A stretch of 64,000 nucleotides of DNA from an uncultured Lachnospiraceae bacterium (GCA_910578345.1 CAJTRA010000001.1:168115-232114); one strand, 5' to 3'. Shown: positions 9,499 to 19,499, counted from the first letter of the stretch. A program made the numbers and translations. The notes: generated by a model from the sequence alone, not told the origin.

Positions 9499-12342
9499 CT
9501 ATGAAAGATCTGTCTCCTCAAAGCTCTGTGCCAATCCCATTCTGCGGATATTGTCTATCCACTCATAAATAATAGTCCTGCTATATTTGGGATTTCCCTC
9601 TTCATCTCTCATCTTCTCCAGTGCAAGCGCCAGGTAGGCATATTCATTCTCAATATACGTAGCAAAAACTCCCTGATCGTCTGTATTGATCGATACCTGA
9701 ATCTGCGGTGCTTCTGCCAACTGTGTGTGATCGGTAACCAGACCATTATTATACCAGCTCTGAATCGGATGTTTATCATATCTCTTAAACGTCCCAATCA
9801 ATGCATTTGAGGAGGGATTTGTCTCTATTCCGATTCCTTTCTGTGAAACTACCCATTGCAATTTCTTCTGCACTTTCCCGACCGCTTTCATAATAGATAA
9901 ATTCACCTTGATCTCCACACATTTATTTCCCTCCCGCTTGATCCTGGGATTATAGTGGTACATATGATAAAGGTAAGCAGCTTCGGGGTTATACCGGATC
10001 CGATAGTTTTCCGGAAACTCTTTGTTGATACCATACTCATCCCATTCTGTTCTGGTGCTCGCTTCCAGATCAAAAAATCCTCTTCTGAAATATTCCGGAT
10101 TATCTCCCCGAAGTTTCCAGGAGTCATAATAAGTATTGATAGGAAACAGACATGTCTTATTACTATACATATTCTGAATGTTTCTCTCATCATAGTACTT
10201 TACTGCTTCTTCAACAACCATGGAATAATAAGCCTCATCCATATTATTCAGATAGATAATGCGGAAATACTCATCATATCTCTTCTCGATATAATGCATG
10301 GCGTCTTCACAGCCCTCAATACGGTATTTACGGATGATGGAATACAGCCATACCAAATTATCCAGATAATCCATCTGCGTGATCAAGATCCGTCCTGATT
10401 TAGATGCATACCACTCCTCTACATCTACCCCCAATGCCAGAGCATGTCCAAGACGATCTCCGCAGCGCATATTCAAAAACGATATTGCTTCATCGATTGC
10501 ACGCAGTCCGTCAATAATGTCCAAAAAATCCTCACCAACATGATAGGTAATGCACAGATCCGGCATCTGCCGCACCACGCCTGTTATATAATCTACATGA
10601 CTGACCGCTCTGTTTCTGAGAAACCGAAATGCCTGTGCAAATACTTCCGGGCGGCATACAATCTCTTCAGAGCTTGCGTCTATCCCTCTAATCCGCTGCC
10701 CCAGCTTCTCATATCTGCGCCGAAACTCCAGAATTGCATGCGCCTGCTTTCTCACATCTCTCCGCACTTTGTCATGCCTGCAGTATGCTTCAAACTGAGG
10801 CAGTCTCCCTTGCATTGACTCCAGTTTTTCTAAGGCAACATCTTTTTCCTTGATGAAATGACACACATAAAAAAATTTGTTTCGCAGTTTTTTTCTCTTC
10901 TTCTTGCTCTTCTCTAAAGCCAGTATCGTCGCATCATTCTTTTCAATCGCATCTCTTATTTTGTCCGCGCTATCCTTCGGTGTGATCCGCGCTTCTAACT
11001 TCGTAATATGCTGATTTAATATGGTATCCCGTACCGCCATTCTCAAATAAACTTCCTCAAACGGCGTATTTTCGACAAAGGACTCCTTCCTGTTCTGATA
11101 TAGCAAAAAATTATGAAATCCTACATTGTGATTGACCTGGATCAACTCCGCACGTATGCTTTCCTTGATCAGTAAATACGCATAAAACAATTTTGTATTG
11201 TAAAGAAAACTTTCGTCTTCCGAATAAATCTTCTTAAAAATCTCATACAGAAACCATCTCTCGCCGCTGATCACCTCATTCAGATTCCTGTCCGGATTTT
11301 TGGACAGATGCCGCTGACAGATCGTATAATCCAATTCATCCGGTGCATACTGACTCTTCATATACCGAATCTTGTTTTGTATCTTCCCCAGAGAATACTG
11401 TAGCATCTGTTGATCATGTAGAAGCTCTTCTATCTCCTCCCGCAAAATATACCACATAATCTTATGATATTTCTCTATAGAAACAAACTTATCTCTATAG
11501 TCTTCCAATCGAACCCTATCCCTCGAATCTCTCAAAGCGTCCTGATCTTCAAGCGGTGTCTTCAGATATGGCCTGATGATAGAGTATTCCACATACTCCC
11601 TATCCAGTATAAATGGTTCTCCTACCAGACAGGCAAACAGATACAACCTGATCAATGCCGCCTGTAGATATGCAGTGTACAGTGTTGTATCTGCATATTT
11701 AATCCTATAGTTAATGTTCAGATACATTCTGTCGTCATCACAGAAGTCAAACATCTTCTTAAAGTCCTGGTTACAGACATCCATCATCATACTGCACCAT
11801 GATAAGTGGAATAGCGGCGCTGACCCCTTAAGATGGAAATGATTCTCCGCAACGCCATGTGCCATTAAACGATTCAAAGATTTGTTATTATGTCCTATGA
11901 CCGGCGGCCAGAAGAATCCCCTATGTGCTATGGAACACTGCAGATCCTTCTGTGCAAAAAAGGCCGTCGTAAACAGATCTTCATCCAGCTCAACCGTCAT
12001 TTCCCGCCAGCGAAGCAGATGTTCATAACAGCACAGAGGAACCCCATTCTCTTCCACCAGAACATTATCTACAAACAGAAGCAGTGCATCAAATACATTG
12101 ACTTTCCGCTGGCTGCCTATAGCCGCTCTGCTGCGGATCTTGTTATTATGCCATTCAAATTCAGAACTCAAATAATGAAACATATTCTCAATCTCATTAT
12201 TTGAATATTGTGACATATACACATTTGCCAGCTTCATGAAACTCTTCTCATCGACATACGGATAATTGCTGCTCTGATCCAGAACTTCCTGTGATGATGT
12301 ATGGCGGAAGAGAATCCGTAATACATTACGTATGTTGTCCAT
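9499..12342 (-). CDS. rdrB: RADAR adenosine deaminase-fold protein RdrB
   Basis: The 947-residue protein carries every landmark of the adenosine/AMP deaminase fold, spread over an unusually long chain. These are an HxH metal motif (H168-F-H170 in AENHFHLKGS), HVGED at 601-605 (metal His and catalytic Glu), GDRLGHALALG around H633, the ETNPSSN strand near 840, and the metal/catalytic Asp pair in NTDD (886-889). Between the first and second motifs sits a large, charged, probably helical insertion (about 200-560). This size and architecture fit RdrB of RADAR antiphage systems, which forms large shells and deaminates adenosine nucleotides or RNA during infection. It lies 14 bp downstream of rdrA, with a GAGG site 8 nt before its ATG. 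Ordinary purine-salvage deaminases are only about 330-350 residues and are not paired with an ATPase of this type. Family assignment rests on motifs and context, not a search. Confidence 0.85.
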   Translation of the reverse strand: MDNIRNVLRILFRHTSSQEVLDQSSNYPYVDEKSFMKLANVYMSQYSNNEIENMFHYLSSEFEWHNNKIRSRAAIGSQRKVNVFDALLLFVDNVLVEENGVPLCCYEHLLRWREMTVELDEDLFTTAFFAQKDLQCSIAHRGFFWPPVIGHNNKSLNRLMAHGVAENHFHLKGSAPLFHLSWCSMMMDVCNQDFKKMFDFCDDDRMYLNINYRIKYADTTLYTAYLQAALIRLYLFACLVGEPFILDREYVEYSIIRPYLKTPLEDQDALRDSRDRVRLEDYRDKFVSIEKYHKIMWYILREEIEELLHDQQMLQYSLGKIQNKIRYMKSQYAPDELDYTICQRHLSKNPDRNLNEVISGERWFLYEIFKKIYSEDESFLYNTKLFYAYLLIKESIRAELIQVNHNVGFHNFLLYQNRKESFVENTPFEEVYLRMAVRDTILNQHITKLEARITPKDSADKIRDAIEKNDATILALEKSKKKRKKLRNKFFYVCHFIKEKDVALEKLESMQGRLPQFEAYCRHDKVRRDVRKQAHAILEFRRRYEKLGQRIRGIDASSEEIVCRPEVFAQAFRFLRNRAVSHVDYITGVVRQMPDLCITYHVGEDFLDIIDGLRAIDEAISFLNMRCGDRLGHALALGVDVEEWYASKSGRILITQMDYLDNLVWLYSIIRKYRIEGCEDAMHYIEKRYDEYFRIIYLNNMDEAYYSMVVEEAVKYYDERNIQNMYSNKTCLFPINTYYDSWKLRGDNPEYFRRGFFDLEASTRTEWDEYGINKEFPENYRIRYNPEAAYLYHMYHYNPRIKREGNKCVEIKVNLSIMKAVGKVQKKLQWVVSQKGIGIETNPSSNALIGTFKRYDKHPIQSWYNNGLVTDHTQLAEAPQIQVSINTDDQGVFATYIENEYAYLALALEKMRDEEGNPKYSRTIIYEWIDNIRRMGLAQSFEETDLS

Positions 12343-12356
12343 CCTGTGTACCTCAA

Positions 12357-14873
12357 TTACGACCTTGTCATCCTTGGAGAATTCGATGATTCCAGAGGGA
12401 TTGATTTCTGCAAAACTGTGGTTTTACCTCTGTATTCCATCAAAAGCTCGCCCAGCCGCATTTCAAATCTTTTTCGTTCTGCTCGATTAAGAAAATCGGG
12501 TAATAATAGCGCCTTTGCCGGAAGACTGTTCTCAAATCTCTCCTCAAAGTTTGTTTTTATCTGAAGTTTATTGAAATACGCATCCCGTTTATGCAGCTCC
12601 CTTTTAACCGTTTGGTAACTCGATCGAAGCATCCTGTATGCTTCTTTCTCGTCAAACTCATATGTCCGCACTTGATTCGAAAGCGCTTTGCCAATACTGT
12701 ACAATAATTCTACGCTGATCAGTGTACTATCCTGACCGTTTTCGGCAGATTCTGTTTCCTGCGTTTTTTCCAATGCAATGCCAATCTCTGCTAATATTTC
12801 ATCCAGCAAAGACTTACATAATCCCTCTTTCTCCGTTTGGCTTCTTTGCGCACTTCCTTTCTCCTCCAGCCATTTCATAAGAGCGCTTAACATACCCGAT
12901 AATAAAGCATCGCATTGTTTCTTCAATTCGCTTTCTTCTTTAAACGCATTCGTCAGATAATTCTTCCGTGCATTTATCATTGGTTTTAATTTTAGCGCCC
13001 GTTTCATCTCCATCACACCGGTACTCATAATATCATCCATACTGTCGTCTATTGGCATACTTAATATATCCCACGCCTGCTCGTCATCTACTGAATCCGG
13101 CTCCAAATAGATTTCTTCTATCATGAACTCAATCTCATCTTCTACATCCAATGTGACATAAAATAACAAACATAACCAGGCCACTATCTCCTCTTTATTA
13201 TCTCCTATAATCTTTCCTAAAATTTCCTGTATATCATTCCCCTTTAATTCTTCTTCACTCATATTATCAAGCACCAGATCCAGACTACCCAGTAGATCAA
13301 AGGATTGACAGAATGACGCACTCACCTCATCAGAGGAGATCAACCCATATTCCCATTCTCCCCACAAACTCTCTCCAATCACATTCTCTCTCGTGTCCTC
13401 ATCAGCCTGCTTTAAAATAATAGAATACAGCATAATAACCGCATCTACGAATTCCGCATTCTGTGCATCATTCTCTTCATAGGACCGGCATGCATACAAT
13501 ACACAGCCCATACTCTTTTCTTGCCATAAACTTTGTTTCCGTATGTAGAAACTATAACGTCTTCTTCCCTCATTTTCTAGATATGTGATCAAATAGTTAT
13601 TAATCTCTTCATAATCCTTTGATAATAACTCCATCATAAAACGCTTTTGCTCTGTATCCTGTATTCTCTCAATGATTCTCTCTTTTAAGTCTATCTTTAA
13701 CCAGGCAAGACACTCCTCCTCCATCCTTACGATCTGTTCAAAATAATTAACCATACTTCTCATTGACTGATTCTGCAGGAAATGTCTTTTGCGACGATTT
13801 CCATCAAAATAAATACCACATTTCCTTGCCATAAATTCAAGAATCATATCTTTTTCATTATCGCTTATCAGATTCAGTTTCTTTTTTGCTTCCGTATCAA
13901 GTAGGATATCGCCATGCCTTTCCCTTATTTCCGGCATGTAAATCCGCATATTGTATGGCAGAACCTTCTCCAGATATTCGTTGATAAATTTCCTCCGGTT
14001 GTCATCCTCTGTATAAATTTGTTTATATCGATCTTCACATCCCTGCTGCAGTCTGTCAATATCCGCTGTGATGAAAATAACCACCTTCTGGATACGCAAA
14101 AACCTTCTGATCTGTTCCAAAATAAAATGTGCTTTCTGACCACTCATGTCCACGTCGTCAATCGCAATGACCAGATAACATTCTCCCTTTCCATCGACGC
14201 TATCACACTGATATATTCTGAGATAGTCATTTATCAACTTTTGCAGTTCATCTCTTAAATTAATACTTGCCGCCAAATCATGCAGCGCACTCGGAACAGG
14301 CACTTCCTTCTCACGAAATCCCGTTTTGCCATCCTCTCTTTCCTTTAAGAGTAAATATGCCTGGCGGACATTAATAAACTGCTGTTTGATGTCTCTCTCC
14401 AATCTTTCGAATTCAGCATTATGCGAGTTAACGCTTCTCTTCGTATGCCCTTCAAACTGGTCCCACATCTTCGCCAGTATCACATCAATAATATACTCCG
14501 CTTCCGCCAGCATCGCTGCATCAATATAAGGCAGCGTCACAAACTGAATGTTGCCCTGTTTATCTATATTTTTATTAAATTTACTCCATTTGATTTCTTC
14601 TTGTAGTTCATTCAGGCAAGCAAGAAAAGAGAGCATGGCCGATGTCTTTCCTCTCCCTCTTCCCCCAAGGAAGGAAACGACATTGAGTCTCTGCCGATCC
14701 ATCCCCTTTTCTTCTTTGTATTTTTCATTATCCTCAATAATCCTAAATAAAGTCCCGTCAGCCTGTTGATATACTCCTTTAAAAATAGAATTTGAAATGT
14801 CTTTTAATGACTCCAGAACCGGCCGATTGCTTTCACATAATGTGATTGGCCCTTCCTTTTTCTTCTTTTGCAC
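12357..14873 (-). CDS. rdrA: RADAR AAA+/STAND-like ATPase RdrA
   Basis: The protein has 838 residues. A Walker A motif, GGRGRGKTS (70-78), follows a short N-terminal segment, and a Walker B motif lies at 234-242 (LVIAIDDVD), followed by QIRRFLRIQKVVIFITADI, a typical strand/sensor-1 region. The remaining 550 or so residues are helical with no recognised domain. This matches RdrA, the ring-forming ATPase that partners the RdrB deaminase in RADAR phage defence. Its stop codon is 14 bp before the rdrB start, and its first 41 bp overlap the end of the upstream TPR gene, so all three are probably translationally coupled. A generic P-loop NTPase of another defence family is possible, but the adjacent long deaminase makes RADAR the best reading. 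Confidence 0.82.
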   Translation of the reverse strand: MQKKKKEGPITLCESNRPVLESLKDISNSIFKGVYQQADGTLFRIIEDNEKYKEEKGMDRQRLNVVSFLGGRGRGKTSAMLSFLACLNELQEEIKWSKFNKNIDKQGNIQFVTLPYIDAAMLAEAEYIIDVILAKMWDQFEGHTKRSVNSHNAEFERLERDIKQQFINVRQAYLLLKEREDGKTGFREKEVPVPSALHDLAASINLRDELQKLINDYLRIYQCDSVDGKGECYLVIAIDDVDMSGQKAHFILEQIRRFLRIQKVVIFITADIDRLQQGCEDRYKQIYTEDDNRRKFINEYLEKVLPYNMRIYMPEIRERHGDILLDTEAKKKLNLISDNEKDMILEFMARKCGIYFDGNRRKRHFLQNQSMRSMVNYFEQIVRMEEECLAWLKIDLKERIIERIQDTEQKRFMMELLSKDYEEINNYLITYLENEGRRRYSFYIRKQSLWQEKSMGCVLYACRSYEENDAQNAEFVDAVIMLYSIILKQADEDTRENVIGESLWGEWEYGLISSDEVSASFCQSFDLLGSLDLVLDNMSEEELKGNDIQEILGKIIGDNKEEIVAWLCLLFYVTLDVEDEIEFMIEEIYLEPDSVDDEQAWDILSMPIDDSMDDIMSTGVMEMKRALKLKPMINARKNYLTNAFKEESELKKQCDALLSGMLSALMKWLEEKGSAQRSQTEKEGLCKSLLDEILAEIGIALEKTQETESAENGQDSTLISVELLYSIGKALSNQVRTYEFDEKEAYRMLRSSYQTVKRELHKRDAYFNKLQIKTNFEERFENSLPAKALLLPDFLNRAERKRFEMRLGELLMEYRGKTTVLQKSIPLESSNSPRMTRS

Positions 14874-16158
14874 TGTAAGTCTGCCTCCCTTCGTCCCCTG
14901 TTTTCCCTTCTATTTCAATTTTCATCTTATTCTTTATACGCGGGAAATATTCTTGATACGCCTTTTCGTCGTTCCATACCAGCCTGAAATAATCATCCCT
15001 GTTGATTTCCTCTAAAATACTCTTCGCCAATTCTCTATAATGCCTGGCAAGCGCATAATTTTTGATCTTTACTTCATTGATCGTCGCAATTTTCACAACT
15101 GCATCATATAAATGTTCTATTTCCAGCGGCGCTAATACATGCCGGTTGTACCTGCCGGACAAGATAGAACACACCTGCTCGTATGCTTTGATTGCCTGAT
15201 TATATTTGTTCTGTTTCACATAGCATTCTCCCATCTGAAACCATGCCAAATAATAGTCTTCCTTTTCCTGGGCTGCCACCCTGTAGGCAAGCACGGCAGA
15301 ATTCAAATCCCTTACATAATTCTGCAATATGTTGCCCTGCTTTAAATAAGCATATGCACAGTCATCCAAACGAATATCTGCATATTCATTGCCTGCTTTA
15401 TTCCATACTCCGCTCAATTCAAAACTAATGTCCGCCTGCAGGATATGCAGTGTTTCATTATCCACATATTTCCGCAGCAGCTCCTCACATTCTTCTCTCA
15501 GATCCATTGGATCAAAATAGAGTTCAAAATGGTTCACCTTACAAATCAAATCTACCTCATATTTTGATCTGACACACATATATTTCGTCAGATCACCAGG
15601 GTACTTTATAGCTGCCGTCTGATCCAGCCATGAAGTAAAAGCACGGTATTGCATTTGGACAATTCTGTAGAGATCACGATGCGCCCGAAAGCACCGGCCA
15701 AATAGCGTAATCTGCAAAATTTCATTTTCAATATACTGTTTAATAAACTCTTCCAACAGCTTACCTAAATTATCCGTGCTATTAATCAGCTTCTTATTTC
15801 TGTCTAACCTTCTCGAAAGGATACGCAGCATACACCGTGATAATTGCTTCAGAAAAACCCGATCTGCCTGATCCTCATAATTAATAAACTGAGCATTCTT
15901 CAGATCCTCTGCTCTCCATCCGTCCAAATAAATCAGGATCGATTTCTCCTCTTCCTCAACATCGATAGATGTAGTCCTCTCTTCAACATAAGCATCACTG
16001 ATAATGTAGATGTCTATCATGGATTCTACATCATTTGTCACAATATTATCCTTGTTCGTAATTCCATCCAAATAAAACCCAAGAAAACGAACAAAGTGAG
16101 TAATCAATACTCTTGGTTTCGTATCTATATTGCTATAGAACATCCTGATTCTGTCCAT
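14833..16158 (-). CDS. TPR-repeat protein, first gene of the RADAR operon, possible new accessory or sensor component
   Basis: The 441-residue protein belongs to no family I recognise in its N-terminal half. Residues 1-100 include an acidic stretch (SIDVEEEEKS) and 130-240 look helical. About 255-420 contains at least two or three tetratricopeptide-like repeats (AWFQMGECYVKQNKYNQAIK is the clearest). Its 3' end overlaps rdrA by 41 bp, and AAGGA lies six bases before its ATG. There is no transmembrane segment, so it is neither of the membrane accessories I know for RADAR (Csx27-like RdrC or SLATT RdrD). TPR modules usually bind peptides or other proteins. I infer a regulatory, scaffolding or phage-sensing role for the RdrA/RdrB complex; this is unproven. 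Confidence 0.7.
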   Translation of the reverse strand: MDRIRMFYSNIDTKPRVLITHFVRFLGFYLDGITNKDNIVTNDVESMIDIYIISDAYVEERTTSIDVEEEEKSILIYLDGWRAEDLKNAQFINYEDQADRVFLKQLSRCMLRILSRRLDRNKKLINSTDNLGKLLEEFIKQYIENEILQITLFGRCFRAHRDLYRIVQMQYRAFTSWLDQTAAIKYPGDLTKYMCVRSKYEVDLICKVNHFELYFDPMDLREECEELLRKYVDNETLHILQADISFELSGVWNKAGNEYADIRLDDCAYAYLKQGNILQNYVRDLNSAVLAYRVAAQEKEDYYLAWFQMGECYVKQNKYNQAIKAYEQVCSILSGRYNRHVLAPLEIEHLYDAVVKIATINEVKIKNYALARHYRELAKSILEEINRDDYFRLVWNDEKAYQEYFPRIKNKMKIEIEGKTGDEGRQTYSAKEEKGRANHIM

Positions 16159-16247
16159 ATTATTTCCTTATTCGTCAATGACGGCTAGTAAACACAGCGC
16201 TGCTCTATCAGAATATATGAATCACTTTAACAATATATTCCTCTTAT

Positions 16248-16275
16248 CTTATACTTAATAACGCTCGTCTTCCAA
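16248..16275 (-). promoter_or_regulatory. Possible promoter of the RADAR operon
   Basis: On the minus strand TTGGAA (16270-16275) and TATAAG (16248-16253) are 16 bp apart, about 90 nt upstream of the TPR gene ATG at 16158. The match is moderate, and the AT-rich 268-bp gap contains weaker alternatives. Confidence 0.35.
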
Positions 16276-16426
16276 TAGCTTACACGTATCTTTCCTATCA
16301 TTCCCGGTACAGTTTCTTTGTAAACACAAACCATTTATCTTGTGAAATAAGCTGTTCTTCTTATTGTAACTCAAATTTCAGAACTGTACATAACAGTCAT
16401 CGACTCAAACTCTGCAAAATATAATT

Positions 16427-17107
16427 TTATATCCTGCACTCCCCATCATGCGCAATGCAATTGACCTGCGTAAGCTTGTCCATAGCACTCAGTCTGCGCA
16501 ACAGCTCTTCTCTGTCAGACGCTCTGACTTCGATGATCAGTTCCACCTCATGATTCTTGATCGTTCTGGATTTTTCCTTATGATACTTACAGCACTCTTT
16601 CAAAATCTTCTCAACCGCACCATAATCCGTTTCATCCGCCACTCCTCGAAGCACAAGCAGATCCGGCGCTTTCGCATTCGGAATCATATCCAGGATCAGA
16701 AGCAGAACCGTCATCACAATACAGAGAATAAAGGCCAATATATAGAGTCCGACTCCCACAATGATACCTGCGCTGACCGACCAGAATAAATACAAAAGAT
16801 CCAATGGATTCTTGACCGCGTTACGAAATCTGACAATAGATAACGCACCCACCATACCAAGAGAAACCAGAAGATTTGACTGCATCGCAATCATGATCGC
16901 CGCTATGATCAATGGCAGACCTGCCATCGTCACATTCAAATCTTTAGAATAAAATGCCGATTTGGTGGTCAGCTTATACACATAGAAAATATAAAGACCC
17001 ACCAGGCAGGCAATTCCAATGATCAACACAACATGTAAGGCAGACAGATTCGTCCCTCCCCCTAAACTCTCATACACACTTCTCTTTATGACATCTTTGA
17101 CTGACAT
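16427..17107 (-). CDS. DUF4956 integral membrane protein
   Basis: The 226-residue protein has an N-terminal transmembrane helix (about 24-43), two or three more between about 58 and 145, then a soluble C-terminal domain of about 80 residues. The conserved LGMVGALSIVRFRNAVKNP signature of the DUF4956 family sits between the membrane helices. Function is unknown. In many Firmicutes this family travels with VTC-domain and CotH-kinase genes, exactly as here (the next two genes upstream in the operon), suggesting a shared membrane complex. GAGG lies eight bases before the ATG. It is the last gene of its operon, 268 bp before the RADAR operon. Confidence 0.82.
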   Translation of the reverse strand: MSVKDVIKRSVYESLGGGTNLSALHVVLIIGIACLVGLYIFYVYKLTTKSAFYSKDLNVTMAGLPLIIAAIMIAMQSNLLVSLGMVGALSIVRFRNAVKNPLDLLYLFWSVSAGIIVGVGLYILAFILCIVMTVLLLILDMIPNAKAPDLLVLRGVADETDYGAVEKILKECCKYHKEKSRTIKNHEVELIIEVRASDREELLRRLSAMDKLTQVNCIAHDGECRI

Positions 17108-17144
17108 AAGCTTTTCCTCTTTTCTTTTCGTCTTTTAATAGCAC

Positions 17145-17825
17145 CTAATCCACATATAGCTCTCTGCATAACTGGTATTTAGAATAGGCCGTCTGCCGCA
17201 TATTCCCCAGCTCCAGCATCTGCAACAGAAAATCCGGTATGAATTCATCGTATTTTATCTCTAGCACAGCGTCCTGCTCCCGCAACGGATCATAGGCAGT
17301 ATCTTCCTTGCCAAACTGCTCGATCCGGTCGCTCGCCCGGATATTTCTGTCAAAAGTAATCCTCGTATTGCCGGGTTCGAATACATACGCTTTACGCTCA
17401 TAGGCTACAATCACTTTCGGCCTTAAGCCCCGCATCCGGATCGCAAGATTGAAAAGGGTTGCCGGATCCTCCGCTGACATCCCATCTTCTATGCACTCTC
17501 CCTGAATCAGCCGGTACATCTGTTCCCGGTCAATGCGCTTTGATATCTTGTGAATTCTGGAATCCTTTTTCCGCTTTACTTCCAGCCGGATATTCTCGAA
17601 GGAATGATTATAAATCCTGATGCGATATTTGTCGCGAATCTCATAGCCATCGAGAGTATCCTGATAACAGCTGTCCGCCAGATCGTCAAAATACAGACTC
17701 CCAATGCTATAGCCGTCTTCACTGCTTTCATTGTGGTCTGGCTGTAAAACTGTCCCTATTCTGTCCTGCAATAGAAATAACTCTGCCGGACTGCAACAAT
17801 ATTTATCTTCTACCCGATAGATCAT
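17145..17825 (-). CDS. VTC-domain protein, polyphosphate polymerase-like
   Basis: The protein of about 226 residues resembles the catalytic tunnel domain of the yeast vacuolar transporter chaperone, which makes polyphosphate from ATP. Its basic and acidic strands are visible: YRVEDKY at the N-terminus, YRIRIYNHS with RLEVKRKKD, VIVAYERKAY, ITFDRNIRAS and VLEIKYDEF near the end. The bacterial function is not settled. It sits between CotH and DUF4956 genes. I chose ATG 17825 because GGAG lies six bases upstream and the protein then begins MIYRVEDKY, as homologues do. A TTG at 17876 in the same frame, with AGGAG very close to it, would add 17 residues. Confidence 0.8.
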   Translation of the reverse strand: MIYRVEDKYCCSPAELFLLQDRIGTVLQPDHNESSEDGYSIGSLYFDDLADSCYQDTLDGYEIRDKYRIRIYNHSFENIRLEVKRKKDSRIHKISKRIDREQMYRLIQGECIEDGMSAEDPATLFNLAIRMRGLRPKVIVAYERKAYVFEPGNTRITFDRNIRASDRIEQFGKEDTAYDPLREQDAVLEIKYDEFIPDFLLQMLELGNMRQTAYSKYQLCRELYVD

Positions 17826-17900
17826 CTTGCTCTCCATCATTCTGCCGAAATAAAATTTTAAATCTGTTCTTATCAAATTCTCCTGCAGACCGCAAACTTC

Positions 17901-19499
17901 CTACTCTTCCTCAGACAACGGTTCTTTGTCAAAGTACGGTTCCTCAAAATAAGCATCCAGAAAGCGCAGTCTATTGTCTATATACTCATAGATATACTCA
18001 TCCTCCCAATGCTCCCGGCCATGCTCATCCCAGCGCACATAATTCCGGTCATACGCTCCTGAGTTATGAAGATAAGTGAAGTTCTCATCCAACATCTGAA
18101 ATAGCCGCTCCCTCGATAAGACATCCTGCCGCAACTGTTTCCAGCGCGTCAGCGTTACCTCTTGAATCTCGTCGGGATAACACTGATACATCGACTTGAT
18201 ATCTTCACTCCATACCCATGCACAGTTTGCCCAGCTTGCATTGTATAATTTCCGGCTAAGATTGCCCTTATAAAGACCGTTACCCCAGGTAGCGTTACAA
18301 TCCCATGGCACTTTGATCATCTTGTACGTCCCGGAGATCTGGTCGTAATCCGCCACAAAAAACGTATTCTTCCTATTATAATTATCACAAGCCCGCGTTA
18401 AGATAATGAATATATTATAGTCAATCGCATTTTCCATGTCAAGCAGCGCACGGGCGGCATCGTAATCTTTGACTCCATCAGCCGCAAAAATATCCAGATA
18501 ATTTTTTAACGGAATCCAGGTATCACGGTCATAACTTTTCGGGTACTTAATGTCATAATCTACTCCTAAGCCGAAATCTTCCTCAATCGTCTCATCAGGT
18601 GTCACAAATCCACGGCACTTGTACATAATATCATTTTTTTCTAACGGGATCTGCTTGTCGTCGATTCGCTCCATCAGGCTATAGACACCCATATAAGTAT
18701 TATTGCAGAACAGCTCCACATACTCCAGATTTGTACCATTATCTTTCGCGACCGCATTATCGGAAGCAATCGCATTCCACACATCATAGGACATCTTATT
18801 GTGGATCAGGCCATCGTCATCATACAATGCCCCCAGAAGCCAATCGTCGTCCCGCCGCATCCCCAACAAAGGCAGCTTATGTTCAAGCGCCAGTTTATAT
18901 CCCTGCTTCTCAAAATTCCGGGAGCCCTGTCCCCGAACCGACACTTCACACGCCGTACTCTGATATTCACTGCCGGTAAACTTCATGTCCCAGATCTGTA
19001 CCTGCGCCGTCTGTACATCATCCCCGATCGGCGCTCCCGTTTGCGTTGCAATATCGATCATCGGCATTCCCGTAAAGACAATCCGATAAACGCCATACCA
19101 TCCTGCATGCCTGTCAACGCAATACAGCGTAAAGATATGTCCCTCTGCGATAGCCTGCTCATAACGTTCGAAATAATCATCTTCCTGCCAGTACAGTCTG
19201 CCGTCCTCGCAGGTGAACATACCATCCCACATGCCATTCTCCATATTCTGTGCAGCATAATACAACTCGCTCGGAGCATCATACGCAAGGGAATGCCCAT
19301 TAAAGGAAAGTTCCGGTTTCTCCTGTGTCTCCTCCAGCCCAAGAAGCAAAGCGTTAAGGCTGTCTGCATTTATTGTTCTTGCTGACATATAACCTGATTC
19401 CAGCTTATCCTTAATCCCTGTCCAATTTACAAGAAGAAATAGCGCTCCAATCAGAATTATTATATCGATAACTTTTTTTGTTTTTGACATCTTAACCAT
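17901..19499 (-). CDS. Membrane-anchored CotH-family kinase-like protein
   Basis: The 532-residue protein has a single N-terminal transmembrane helix (VIDIIILIGALFLLVNW) and an extracytoplasmic body. The CotH kinase signature is clear around the middle: LIHNKMSYDVWNAIA, then YVELFCNNTYMGVYSLMERI, then VPWDCNATWGN with an expected metal-binding Asp. CotH-family members are atypical protein kinases first known from spore coat assembly; in this VTC/DUF4956 context the substrate is unknown. The start is set at ATG 19499, with AGGAG seven bases upstream. An upstream in-frame ATG at 19535 overlaps the previous gene by four bases but has a poor ribosome site. Confidence 0.83.
   Translation of the reverse strand: MVKMSKTKKVIDIIILIGALFLLVNWTGIKDKLESGYMSARTINADSLNALLLGLEETQEKPELSFNGHSLAYDAPSELYYAAQNMENGMWDGMFTCEDGRLYWQEDDYFERYEQAIAEGHIFTLYCVDRHAGWYGVYRIVFTGMPMIDIATQTGAPIGDDVQTAQVQIWDMKFTGSEYQSTACEVSVRGQGSRNFEKQGYKLALEHKLPLLGMRRDDDWLLGALYDDDGLIHNKMSYDVWNAIASDNAVAKDNGTNLEYVELFCNNTYMGVYSLMERIDDKQIPLEKNDIMYKCRGFVTPDETIEEDFGLGVDYDIKYPKSYDRDTWIPLKNYLDIFAADGVKDYDAARALLDMENAIDYNIFIILTRACDNYNRKNTFFVADYDQISGTYKMIKVPWDCNATWGNGLYKGNLSRKLYNASWANCAWVWSEDIKSMYQCYPDEIQEVTLTRWKQLRQDVLSRERLFQMLDENFTYLHNSGAYDRNYVRWDEHGREHWEDEYIYEYIDNRLRFLDAYFEEPYFDKEPLSEEE

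Noticed and set aside
9499..12342. Ordinary adenosine deaminase of purine salvage
   Set aside because: The protein is nearly three times too long and is operonic with a large P-loop ATPase, which fits RADAR far better.
16427..16460. Hairpin around the DUF4956 stop codon as a terminator
   Set aside because: The stem (GCAGGATATA with TATATTTTGC) is AT-rich with wobble pairs, overlaps the stop codon and has no T-run after it.
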